Shown: positions 1 through 7,508, counted from the first letter of the stretch. The stretch is DNA of 12,706 nt from Oscillospiraceae bacterium (GCA_022769845.1 JALEIO010000057.1:1-12706), one strand, 5' to 3'. Numbers and translations: made by a program. The notes: generated by a model from the sequence alone, not told the origin.

Positions 1-1
1 G

Positions 2-1618
2 GTCGGTCAACGCGTGTATAAAGAAACGGCCGAGCACGAAGCAACCGTACTTGCCGACGGTCCCAGCACCAATCAGGGCGAACTGAGCCTCGGCAGAAAC
101 GTTCTCATCGGATTTATGACGTGGGAAGGTTACAACTACGAGGACGCGGTTCTTATCAATGAGCGTTTGGTTAAAGAGGACGTATTTACGTCAATTCATA
201 TAGAAGAATACGAGTCGGAATCCAGAGATACCAAGCTCGGACCCGAGGAAATCACGCGTGATATTCCAAATGTCGGCGAGGACGCATTGAAGGATTTGGA
301 CGAAAGAGGTATTGTAAGAATAGGCGCCGAAGTAAGATCGGGCGATATTCTTGTAGGTAAGGTTACTCCAAAAGGCGAAACCGAGCTTTCGGCAGAGGAA
401 AGACTGCTTCGCGCAATCTTCGGTGAAAAAGCAAGAGAGGTTAGAGATACCTCGCTTCGTGTTCCGCACGGAGAAAGTGGTATAATTGTAGACGTTAAGG
501 TATTTACGCGCGAAAACGGCGACGAGCTTCCCCCGGGAGTAAACCAGGTTGTAAGATGCTATATTGCGCAAAAGAGAAAAATCTCGGTCGGCGATAAAAT
601 GGCGGGCCGCCATGGTAATAAGGGTGTTGTATCGCGGATACTCCCCGAAGAGGATATGCCTTTTCTTCCTGACGGAACACCGTTGCAGATTGTGTTAAAT
701 CCGCTCGGCGTACCTTCCCGAATGAACATCGGACAGGTGCTTGAGGTGCATCTCGGCTATGCCGCAAAGGCTCTCGGCTGGAAAATTGCAACTCCGGTAT
801 TTGACGGTGCAACCGAGGAAGAAATTATGGATACCCTCGAAAAGGCGGGTATGAGCAAGACCGGTAAAACCATTCTTTATGACGGAAGAACCGGTATGCC
901 TTTTGATAATCCGGTAACCGTAGGTTATATGTATTATCTTAAACTGCATCACCTTGTTGATGATAAAATTCACGCACGAAGCACAGGACCGTATTCGCTT
1001 GTTACTCAGCAGCCGCTCGGCGGTAAAGCTCAGTTCGGCGGTCAGAGATTCGGTGAGATGGAGGTTTGGGCGCTCGAGGCTTACGGCTCGGCGTACACGC
1101 TTCAGGAAATTCTTACTGTTAAGTCGGACGATATTGTCGGCCGTGTAAAGACCTACGAAAGTATTGTAAAGGGCGAAAATGTTCCGAAACCGGGAATTCC
1201 CGAATCGTTCAAGGTGCTTATAAAAGAGCTTCAGAGTTTATCGCTTGATGTTAAGCTGCTGGACGGCGATGACAACGAAATTGAGCTTAAAGAATCGGTT
1301 GACGATGATGATTCAAGCAATATGAAGCTTATACCCATTGCCGATGATGACGATATTATTGATTCTATTGAAGGCGGCAGTGACGAGGATAAAGATATCG
1401 ATATGATGATTGACGATATTGACGAGCCTTTGTTTGACGAGGACGAAGAACCAGATGAAGAAGATTTGGACATAACGGAAAATCTGTTGAAATCAATGCC
1501 CAAGGGCGGCAGTGATGACGTTTTGGATCTTCTGGATTTGGACGATATTGACAATATAGACAATTTGGACAGCGGCGTTGATTTGGACGTCGACAATGAT
1601 GACGACGATTTGTTTTAA
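2..1618 (+). CDS. rpoB: RNA polymerase beta subunit, 3' part (5' end outside window)
   Basis: C-terminal part of the beta subunit of DNA-dependent RNA polymerase, which forms one side of the catalytic cleft. The reading frame is open from base 2, so the GTG at 14 is an internal Val codon and not a start. Recognisable RpoB sequence includes MTWEGYNYEDAVLINERLV near the left edge, the GDKMAGRHGNKGVVSRILP block around bases 591-650, and the QPLGGKAQFGGQRFGEMEVWALEAYGSAYTLQE block around 1010-1110 that interlocks with RpoC. The Pfam-type core ends near base 1260. It is followed by about 118 residues of very acidic tail (roughly 50 Asp/Glu against about 5 Lys), longer than the acidic tail I know from Bacillus RpoB. 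Stop is TAA at 1616-1618, and rpoC follows within 20 bases, as in the usual rpoBC operon. Identity is certain; the role of the tail is unknown. Confidence 0.98.
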   Translation, partial: VGQRVYKETAEHEATVLADGPSTNQGELSLGRNVLIGFMTWEGYNYEDAVLINERLVKEDVFTSIHIEEYESESRDTKLGPEEITRDIPNVGEDALKDLDERGIVRIGAEVRSGDILVGKVTPKGETELSAEERLLRAIFGEKAREVRDTSLRVPHGESGIIVDVKVFTRENGDELPPGVNQVVRCYIAQKRKISVGDKMAGRHGNKGVVSRILPEEDMPFLPDGTPLQIVLNPLGVPSRMNIGQVLEVHLGYAAKALGWKIATPVFDGATEEEIMDTLEKAGMSKTGKTILYDGRTGMPFDNPVTVGYMYYLKLHHLVDDKIHARSTGPYSLVTQQPLGGKAQFGGQRFGEMEVWALEAYGSAYTLQEILTVKSDDIVGRVKTYESIVKGENVPKPGIPESFKVLIKELQSLSLDVKLLDGDDNEIELKESVDDDDSSNMKLIPIADDDDIIDSIEGGSDEDKDIDMMIDDIDEPLFDEDEEPDEEDLDITENLLKSMPKGGSDDVLDLLDLDDIDNIDNLDSGVDLDVDNDDDDLF

Positions 1619-1620
1619 GA

Positions 1621-1628
1621 AAGGGGAG
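1621..1628 (+). promoter_or_regulatory. ribosome binding site of rpoC (decides start)
   Basis: AAGGGGAG lies just after the rpoB stop. The in-frame GTG at 1628 shares its first base with this site, leaving no spacing, whereas the in-frame TTG at 1637 sits 8 bases downstream. The spacing therefore favours TTG 1637 as the true rpoC start. Confidence 0.6.
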
Positions 1629-1636
1629 TGACTGAT

Positions 1637-4600
1637 TTGTGTAATATTGAAAATCATACAGCGCACACTGATGATGACGCGAACAATGAGTTTGAAGCAA
1701 TAAGAATCGGTTTGGCATCTCCGGAGAAAATCAGAGAGTGGTCGCACGGCGAGGTTAAAAAGCCTGAAACAATTAACTACAGAACTTTGAAACCCGAGCG
1801 CGACGGACTTTACTGTGAAAGAATTTTCGGACCGCAGAAGGACTGGGAGTGCTATTGCGGAAAATATAAAAGAATAAGATACAAAGGTATTGTCTGCGAC
1901 CGCTGCGGCGTTGAGGTTACGCGCTCAAAGGTAAGACGTGAACGAATGGGCCACATTGAGCTTGCTGCGCCTGTTTCGCACATTTGGTACTTTAAGGGTA
2001 TTCCGTCAAGAATGGGCTTGATACTCGATATGTCGCCGAGAAACCTTGAGAAAATTTTGTATTTTGCATCGTATGTGGTAATAAATCCGGGTAAAACAAA
2101 CCTTGTTGAAAAGCAGGTTTTGAGCGAAAAAGAATACCGCGATACTGTTGAAAAATACGGCAAAGATAAGTTTGAAGCAGCTATGGGCGCGGAAGCAATC
2201 AAAAAGCTTCTTTGCGCAATAGACCTTGAAAAGCTTTCGGTTGAGCTTAAAAATGAGCTTGATGAGTCACAGGGACAGAAAAAAATCAGAGTTGCAAAAA
2301 GGTTGGAGGTTGTTGAAGCGTTCAGAATTTCGGGAAATAAGCCCGAATGGATGATTATGGACGCAGTGCCGGTTATTCCGCCTGATTTGCGTCCTATGGT
2401 GCAGCTGGACGGCGGCAGATTTGCAACAAGTGATTTGAACGATTTATACAGACGTGTTATCAACCGTAACAACCGTCTTAAAAGGCTACTTGAGCTTGAC
2501 GCTCCCGAAATAATTGTAAGAAACGAAAAGAGAATGCTGCAGGAGGCTGTTGACGCACTTATCGATAACGGCAGACGCGGCAGACCTGTTACGGGACCGG
2601 GAAACAGACCGCTTAAGTCGCTTTCCGACCTCTTAAAAGGTAAACAGGGTCGTTTCAGACAAAATCTTCTCGGAAAACGTGTTGACTATTCGGGACGTTC
2701 GGTTATCGTTGTAGGGCCTGAACTTAAAATTTATCAGTGCGGTCTTCCTAAAGAAATGGCGCTTGAGCTGTTCAAGCCGTTTGTAATGAAAAAGCTTGTC
2801 GGCGACGGTTTCTGCCATAACATAAAAAGTGCAAAAAGAATGGTTGAAAGAGTGCGTCCCGAGGTTTGGGATATGCTTGAAGACGTTATAAAGGATCATC
2901 CTGTTCTTTTAAACCGTGCGCCTACACTGCACAGACTTGGTATTCAGGCGTTTGAGCCGATTTTGGTTGAGGGCAGAGCTTTAAAGCTTCATCCTTTGGT
3001 ATGCAGTGCGTTTAACGCGGACTTTGACGGTGACCAGATGGCGGTTCACGTTCCTTTGTCGCCTGAAGCGCAGGCAGAGGCACGCTTCCTTATGCTTTCT
3101 GCAAATAACCTTCTTAAACCTCAAGACGGAAAGCCTGTTACCGTTCCTACACAGGATATGGTACTCGGAAGCTACTACCTTACAATAACAAAGCCTAAAA
3201 AGGTTAAAATCACCGACAGTGGCGATTCTGATTTTAAAGTAGGCGATAAGGTTACTTATCTTACCGATTCCGAAACGGGCAGAGCTCTCATAAAGGTTAA
3301 CGCCGAGCTTAAGGCGCAAGGCAAAAAAGAAGCTCAATTTACCGAAGAAGGCTGTTTTGCCGGCGAAGTAGGAGAGGGCAAAGCTTTTTCAAGCTACAAC
3401 GAGGCTATTATGGCTTATGACGAAGGTGCGGTTGGACTTCACGCTCCGATTAAAGTTGTCGTTTCAAAAGAAATTGACGGCAAAATGGAGGAAAGTATAA
3501 TCGACGCTACCGTCGGCAGACTTATATTTAACGAAAATATTCCGCAGGATTTGGGATTTGTTGACAGAAGCAAGCCGGAGAATAAATTTGTTCTTGAAAT
3601 TTCGTTTATTGTTGACAAAAAAATGCTCGGAAAAATTGTTGATAAATGCATTGCGGTGCATGATGTTACCGAAACCGCAAGTGTGCTTGACAGAATTAAA
3701 GCCCTCGGCTTTAAATACTCCACAAAGGGAGCTATTACAATTTCGGTGTCGGATATGGAAATTCCTGCCGCAAAAGCAGAGCTTCTTGACAACGCCGAGA
3801 AGGAAATCGAAAAAATAACAAAACTCTTCAAACGAGGTCTTTTGTCAGATGATGAACGTCACGACGCGCTTGTTCAGACTTGGAGCAAAACTGTTGACGA
3901 TGTAACAAACGCTCTGGTTGACAATCTTGATGAGTTCAACCCCATATATATGATGGCTAAATCCGGAGCCCGCGGTAGTATCGACCAGATAAGACAGCTC
4001 GCAGGTATGCGTGGTCTTATGGCAGATACACAGGGCAGAACTATCGAAGTTCCTATCAAGGCTAACTTCCGTGAAGGTCTTAACGTTCAGGAATACTTCA
4101 TTTCGTCGCACGGTGCGCGTAAAGGTCTTACCGATACCGCGCTTCGTACCGCTGACTCGGGTTATCTTACAAGACGTCTTGTTGACGTTTCGCAGGACGT
4201 TATCATTCGTGAGGACGACTGCGGCACTGAAGATTATCTTGTTGTTAAGGATATCAAGGACGGCAACGAAATAATCGAAGGATTTAAAGACAGATTGGTT
4301 GGCAGAACCTGTGCCGAGGATATTATTCATCCCGAAACAGGCGAGGTTCTGGTTAGACGAAACGAGCTTATGGACGAGAGAATTGCCGATAAGGTTGCAA
4401 AAGCAGGCGTTACCGAAGCAAAAATCCGTTCAATTCTTACCTGCTCGTCAAAAATCGGCGTATGCGCAAAATGCTACGGTTCAAACCTTTCGTCCGGCAA
4501 GCTTGTTAATGTCGGCGAGGCAGTTGGTATTATTGCTGCACAGTCTATTGGTGAGCCGGGTACTCAGCTTACAATGAGAACGTTCCACTCGGGCGGTATC

Positions 4601-5368
4601 GCAGGTGACGATATTACCCAGGGTCTTCCCAGAGTTGAGGAGCTTTTCGAGGCAAGAAGGCCGAAAGGTCTTGCAATTCTTACTGAACTTGCAGGCGTTG
4701 CGCAGATTGTTGAAGAAAAGACAAAACGTGAGGTTGTTATTACAAATCAGGAAACCGGCGAGAGTGTAACATATCTTATACCTTACGGCTCAAGAATAAA
4801 AATTACCAACGGTCAGGTTCTTGCGGCAGGAGATGAGCTGACAGAAGGTTCAATTTATCCGCAGGATTTGCTTAAAATTCCCGAAAAAGGAGCAGACGCT
4901 GTTCAGCAGTATCTTATCCAGGAGGTTCAGAGGGTTTACAGATTGCAGGGTATCGATATTAACGATAAGCACATTGAAGTTATTGTACGTCAGATGATGC
5001 ACAAGGTTAAGATTGAGGACCCGGGCGATACAGATTTTATCCTCGGCTCGCTTGTTGACAAGGGCGAATATCTTGATAAAAAAGCTGAAGTTGAAGAAAA
5101 AGGCGGCGTTCCGCCTACTGTTAAGCAGGTGCTTTTGGGTATTACAAAAACCGCGCTTGCAACCGACTCCTTCTTATCGGCGGCTTCATTCCAGGAAACA
5201 ACAAGAGTTCTTACCGAAGCAGCTATCAAGGGTAAAAAAGATCCGCTTATCGGTCTTAAAGAAAACGTTATTATCGGTAAGCTTATTCCCGCAGGTACCG
5301 GTATGAAGGTTTACAACGACATTGAGGTCGTAACGCCTATTGTCCAGTCGGACGATATAGGCATTTAA
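1637..5368 (+). CDS. rpoC: RNA polymerase beta' subunit
   Basis: Complete beta' subunit, about 1243 residues, carrying the catalytic centre of RNA polymerase. Numbering from TTG 1637, the N-terminal zinc ribbon has Cys72, Cys74, Cys87 and Cys90. The magnesium-binding motif NADFDGDQMAVH begins at residue 460 (Asp462/464/466). The second zinc site is Cys862, Cys936, Cys943 and Cys946, with the same 74/7/3 spacing as in E. coli. The bridge-helix and trigger-loop region (FISSHGARKGLTDTALRTAD) is intact. The TTG start is chosen because GTG 1628 overlaps the Shine-Dalgarno sequence; Bacillus subtilis rpoC, as I recall, also uses TTG. Compared with the Bacillus protein there is an extra stretch of about 50 residues at roughly bases 3191-3364, between the conserved QDMVLGSYYL block and GEGKAF. 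The gene is co-transcribed with rpoB (18-base gap) and ends at a strong terminator. Confidence 0.97.
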   Translation: MCNIENHTAHTDDDANNEFEAIRIGLASPEKIREWSHGEVKKPETINYRTLKPERDGLYCERIFGPQKDWECYCGKYKRIRYKGIVCDRCGVEVTRSKVRRERMGHIELAAPVSHIWYFKGIPSRMGLILDMSPRNLEKILYFASYVVINPGKTNLVEKQVLSEKEYRDTVEKYGKDKFEAAMGAEAIKKLLCAIDLEKLSVELKNELDESQGQKKIRVAKRLEVVEAFRISGNKPEWMIMDAVPVIPPDLRPMVQLDGGRFATSDLNDLYRRVINRNNRLKRLLELDAPEIIVRNEKRMLQEAVDALIDNGRRGRPVTGPGNRPLKSLSDLLKGKQGRFRQNLLGKRVDYSGRSVIVVGPELKIYQCGLPKEMALELFKPFVMKKLVGDGFCHNIKSAKRMVERVRPEVWDMLEDVIKDHPVLLNRAPTLHRLGIQAFEPILVEGRALKLHPLVCSAFNADFDGDQMAVHVPLSPEAQAEARFLMLSANNLLKPQDGKPVTVPTQDMVLGSYYLTITKPKKVKITDSGDSDFKVGDKVTYLTDSETGRALIKVNAELKAQGKKEAQFTEEGCFAGEVGEGKAFSSYNEAIMAYDEGAVGLHAPIKVVVSKEIDGKMEESIIDATVGRLIFNENIPQDLGFVDRSKPENKFVLEISFIVDKKMLGKIVDKCIAVHDVTETASVLDRIKALGFKYSTKGAITISVSDMEIPAAKAELLDNAEKEIEKITKLFKRGLLSDDERHDALVQTWSKTVDDVTNALVDNLDEFNPIYMMAKSGARGSIDQIRQLAGMRGLMADTQGRTIEVPIKANFREGLNVQEYFISSHGARKGLTDTALRTADSGYLTRRLVDVSQDVIIREDDCGTEDYLVVKDIKDGNEIIEGFKDRLVGRTCAEDIIHPETGEVLVRRNELMDERIADKVAKAGVTEAKIRSILTCSSKIGVCAKCYGSNLSSGKLVNVGEAVGIIAAQSIGEPGTQLTMRTFHSGGIAGDDITQGLPRVEELFEARRPKGLAILTELAGVAQIVEEKTKREVVITNQETGESVTYLIPYGSRIKITNGQVLAAGDELTEGSIYPQDLLKIPEKGADAVQQYLIQEVQRVYRLQGIDINDKHIEVIVRQMMHKVKIEDPGDTDFILGSLVDKGEYLDKKAEVEEKGGVPPTVKQVLLGITKTALATDSFLSAASFQETTRVLTEAAIKGKKDPLIGLKENVIIGKLIPAGTGMKVYNDIEVVTPIVQSDDIGI

Positions 5369-5374
5369 TAAAAT

Positions 5375-5409
5375 AAAAAAGACTTGTTCATATGAACAAG
5401 TCTTTTTTT
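5375..5409. terminator. bidirectional intrinsic terminator between rpoC and the ANTAR gene
   Basis: Perfect palindrome: GACTTGTTCATATGAACAAGTC (5381-5402) flanked by six A on the left and seven T on the right. The full inverted repeat is 34 bases (5375-5408). Read rightwards it ends rpoBC; read leftwards it ends the glnA-ANTAR operon, whose stop codon (5408-5410) overlaps the last bases. The symmetry and the A/T tracts on both sides make it work in either direction. Confidence 0.93.
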
Positions 5410-5992
5410 AGCTTTCGTATGTTCGTATAATATTTTGCGCAACCTCGCGCCGCGGAATACGCAAATTCATAGCCTGTTTTTCAATATAATAATGCGCATC
5501 AGTTTCTTTTAAATTAAGCTTTTCCATCAACAGCCATTTTGCACGGTTTACAATTCGGATATCCGCCATTTTTTCCTTAAGCGATTTTGTTTTTTCTTCC
5601 ATTTTTTTCAGTTTTCTGTTGTATGCCGATACAAGCTTTACGGCGCTGTAAAAATACTGCGCCGACAAAGGCTTTGAAAGCGTGAAAATACCGTTTTCCT
5701 CCACCTTGTAGGCAACTTGTGAAAACACATCGTTTTTCACCATAAGCAAAATTCCCATATTGGTTTCGGACATTTCCAGCGACAACATTATTCCGAAATC
5801 GTCGGAAAGAGGGGTATTTATTATTAAAATATCCATTTCCGTTTCGGAAAGAATTCGCTTTGCCTCGCCTGCGCTTTTTGCCCGTATTACAGGCGAAAAA
5901 TCGCTCGGTGGAAGAAGATTTGCAATATAATCAAACGCCTTGTCCGAACTTGAAACGACAATTACCCTTAATTTTTCTTTTGCAGGTTTCAT
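5408..5992 (-). CDS. nitR: ANTAR-domain RNA-binding antiterminator with degenerate receiver (NitR-like)
   Basis: 194-residue regulator predicted to bind nascent RNA and prevent transcription termination. Residues about 8-122 have the fold pattern of a response-regulator receiver, but the key acidic pair is replaced by Ser14-Ser16 and the phosphoacceptor Asp position (in ILIINTPL) is Asn59. Only the Lys107-Pro108 pair remains. Residues about 124-145 (KLKKMEEKTKSLKEKMADI) look like a coiled coil, usual for ANTAR dimers. Residues about 142-190 match the ANTAR helices: NRAKWLLMEKLNL, then DAHYYIEKQAMNLRIPRREV. The start ATG at 5992 has AGAGG about 6 bases upstream. It lies 19 bases after glnA, so the two form an operon. 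The glnA-nitR order matches what is known from Clostridium saccharobutylicum, on which the name rests. With Asn at the phosphosite, control by phosphorylation is unlikely; another signal or partner is inferred. Confidence 0.88.
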   Translation of the reverse strand: MKPAKEKLRVIVVSSSDKAFDYIANLLPPSDFSPVIRAKSAGEAKRILSETEMDILIINTPLSDDFGIMLSLEMSETNMGILLMVKNDVFSQVAYKVEENGIFTLSKPLSAQYFYSAVKLVSAYNRKLKKMEEKTKSLKEKMADIRIVNRAKWLLMEKLNLKETDAHYYIEKQAMNLRIPRREVAQNIIRTYES

Positions 5993-6011
5993 ATTTGCCT
6001 CTTTTATAAAT

Positions 6012-7235
6012 TTATTTTATATGCGACTGTGCAAAATAATCTGCAAAGCCTTCGGGAAGATATTTTGCCACAAAAGCGCTGTTTTTTGCTTCGTTATAAG
6101 CCTCATCAAAATTTAACGGAAGAGTGCGGTAATTTTTAAGGACTGTGCTGTCTGCTTTATAAAGGTTCATATTTGCGGGATAGGGCGGCTGCATATGGTT
6201 TTCAATACCGTCAATTCCTGCATAGATAATAAGCGCATATGCAAGATACGGATTTGCCATAGGGTCGGGAGAGCGCAGCTCAATTCTGGTAAAATCGCCT
6301 TTTGCGGCAGGTATTCTGATAAGCTGCGAACGGTTTTCGGGCGACCATGTTATATATTTTGGCGCTTTTTGTTCGCCGAAGCGTTCATATGATGAGTCGC
6401 ACGGATTTAAGAACATTGTAATTTCTCGGATATGCTCCATAATACCCGCCATAAACGCCTCTGTCTTATCTTTTTTGTCGTCACATTTAATTGAAATGTT
6501 TATGTGCATACCGCTGCCGCTTTTGCCTTTTATGGGCTTGGGCATAAACGATGCATAAAGTCCGTTGTGAGCCGCCGCCGCTTTTACTACGGTAATAAAA
6601 TTCATTGCGTTATCGGCTGCCGATATTGCGTCGCTGTAACGGAAATCAATTTCGTTTTGTCCGGGACCTTCCTCGTGGTGCGAGCTTTCGGGCAAAATTC
6701 CCATTTCAAGAAGCGTTAGGCAAATTTCACGTCTTATATTTTCTCCCTTATCCTCGGGCGCAACGTCCATATAGCCGGCGTTGTCAAACGGTATACCGGT
6801 AGGATAGCCGTCATCATCGGTTTTGAAGAGGTAAAACTCAAATTCCGAGCCGAAATTCACATTTATTCCTTTTTCCTTTGCAAATTGAACCGCTTTTTTA
6901 AGAATAAACCTCGAATCGTTTTCAAACGGTGTTCCGTCGGGATATTTAATATCGCAGAACATTCTTACAACCTTGCCCTGCGACGGCCGCCACGGCAAAA
7001 TATTTATTGTTGACGGAATGGGAAACAGCAAAAGGTCGGATTTTACTCTGCAGTCAAAGCCGAGAACTGCCGAAGCGTCAAATGAAATGCCGTCCTCAAA
7101 CGCTCTTGTAAGCGAATCGGGCATAATAGAAACGTTTTTTTGATTGCCGTAAATATCGCAGAAAGCGAGACGTATAAATTTTACGTCCTCATCATTTATA
7201 AACTCCAAAACATCTTTGTACGAGTAGTTATACAT
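6012..7235 (-). CDS. glnA: glutamine synthetase type I, short divergent form
   Basis: Type I glutamine synthetase homologue (ATP + glutamate + ammonia to glutamine). Numbering from Met at 7235, 407 residues: N-terminal beta-grasp domain with the FDASAV loop retaining its Asp, then catalytic domain with FGSEFEFYLF (metal-binding Glu131/Glu133), SHHEEGPGQNEIDF (about 185-198), GSGMHIN (about 240-246), NRSQLIRIP (about 301-309) and RIELRSPDP. Start: GAGGAG directly abuts the ATG at 7244 but is 9 bases from the ATG at 7235, so 7235 is preferred (410 residues if 7244). It is oddly short: Bacillus GlnA is about 444 residues, and the C-terminal stretch with the FR.QVHPWE motif is absent. The glutamate-flap sequence NSYKRLVPGYEAP is replaced by SSYERFGEQKAP, with Lys where Glu is expected, and Cys stands at the Bacillus Arg62 position. 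It is probably a synthetase with altered feedback control; a sensory role is possible. First gene of an operon with nitR. Confidence 0.9.
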   Translation of the reverse strand: MYNYSYKDVLEFINDEDVKFIRLAFCDIYGNQKNVSIMPDSLTRAFEDGISFDASAVLGFDCRVKSDLLLFPIPSTINILPWRPSQGKVVRMFCDIKYPDGTPFENDSRFILKKAVQFAKEKGINVNFGSEFEFYLFKTDDDGYPTGIPFDNAGYMDVAPEDKGENIRREICLTLLEMGILPESSHHEEGPGQNEIDFRYSDAISAADNAMNFITVVKAAAAHNGLYASFMPKPIKGKSGSGMHINISIKCDDKKDKTEAFMAGIMEHIREITMFLNPCDSSYERFGEQKAPKYITWSPENRSQLIRIPAAKGDFTRIELRSPDPMANPYLAYALIIYAGIDGIENHMQPPYPANMNLYKADSTVLKNYRTLPLNFDEAYNEAKNSAFVAKYLPEGFADYFAQSHIK

Positions 7236-7244
7236 AAAATTCAT

Positions 7245-7250
7245 CTCCTC
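7245..7250 (-). promoter_or_regulatory. ribosome binding site of glnA (decides start)
   Basis: GAGGAG on the minus strand touches the first possible ATG (7244) with no spacing, but is 9 bases from the in-frame ATG at 7235. This supports translation starting at 7235. Confidence 0.65.
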
Positions 7251-7282
7251 AAAGCAAAAATATGCCTTTGTTTGATTTTAAC

Positions 7283-7311
7283 AGTATATCACACCAAAGA
7301 TTTGTTGTCAA
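7283..7311 (-). promoter_or_regulatory. sigma-A promoter of glnA-nitR
   Basis: On the minus strand TTGACA (7311-7306), a 17-base spacer and TATACT (7288-7283), with TG one base before the -10 (extended -10). Transcription should begin near 7276, giving a leader of only about 40 bases with no terminator in it. Confidence 0.85.
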
Positions 7312-7353
7312 TAATTCAAATTGCACAAAACGACATAAATTTTAAATTTGCTC

Positions 7354-7382
7354 TTGACATATGACTTTTTCGGTGTTATACT
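7354..7382 (+). promoter_or_regulatory. sigma-A promoter of glnN operon
   Basis: TTGACA (7354-7359), a 17-base spacer and TATACT (7377-7382), with TG one base before the -10. Transcription should begin near A7389, so the leader to the glnN ATG is about 147 bases. It is divergent from the glnA promoter, with 42 bases between the two -35 hexamers. Confidence 0.87.
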
Positions 7383-7389
7383 TTATCCA

Positions 7390-7403
7390 TAAAGCGACAA
7401 GGA
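7390..7403 (+). repeat. 14-base direct repeat, copy 1
   Basis: TAAAGCGACAAGGA, identical to 7454-7467 and exactly 64 bases upstream of it. It lies at the extreme 5' end of the predicted glnN transcript and supplies the left arm and loop of the first putative ANTAR stem. Confidence 0.9.
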
Positions 7404-7404
7404 C

Positions 7405-7441
7405 GCCGCAGACACAGAATGTCTGTGGCATTTTGTTTTTT
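7405..7441 (+). terminator. leader terminator 1 of glnN
   Basis: GCCGCAGAC (7405-7413) pairs with GTCTGTGGC (7421-7429), nine pairs including one G-U, extendable by A7414-U7420. The T-rich run 7431-7441 (TTTTGTTTTTT) follows. It is a good intrinsic terminator located only about 40 bases after the predicted transcription start. The loop ACAGAAT again has A first and G fourth. Confidence 0.85.
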
Positions 7442-7453
7442 AACATAAGTTTT

Positions 7454-7467
7454 TAAAGCGACAAGGA
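7454..7467 (+). repeat. 14-base direct repeat, copy 2
   Basis: TAAAGCGACAAGGA, identical to copy 1. Here its GCGACAAGG core is also the left arm of terminator 2. Confidence 0.9.
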
Positions 7468-7508
7468 TGTCAATAAGGAGTTTTCCTTAATACCCTTGTC
7501 GCATTTTT
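7458..7508 (+). terminator. leader terminator 2 of glnN
   Basis: GCGACAAGG (7458-7466) is perfectly complementary to CCTTGTCGC (7494-7502), followed by ATTTTT. The enclosed bases form a second small hairpin, TAAGGA (7474-7479) with TCCTTA (7484-7489) around GTTT. The outer stem is interrupted by about 7 and 4 unpaired bases, so it is less compact than terminator 1. It could act as a terminator or attenuator immediately before glnN. Confidence 0.72.

Noticed and set aside
1231..1596. Ser-rich minus-strand open frame opposite the rpoB tail
   Set aside because: It is the mirror of the repetitive GAT/GAC codons of the acidic tail and has no ribosome site or independent support.
3439..3831. Long minus-strand open frames within rpoC (also 1852-2472 and 3845-4330)
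   Set aside because: Shadows of an unmistakable rpoC reading frame with no start signals of their own.
6012..7244. glnA product as gamma-glutamylputrescine synthetase (PuuA)
   Set aside because: No putrescine-pathway genes nearby, and the operon with a NitR-like regulator points to nitrogen assimilation. An altered substrate is kept open in the findings.
7140..7364. Plus-strand 74-residue open frame across the divergent promoter region
   Set aside because: It overlaps the glnA start and both promoters, has no ribosome site and no recognisable protein features.
7390..7467. Direct repeats as a mini CRISPR or phage-type repeat
   Set aside because: Only two 14-base copies, inside a transcript leader and each linked to a terminator; no cas genes.
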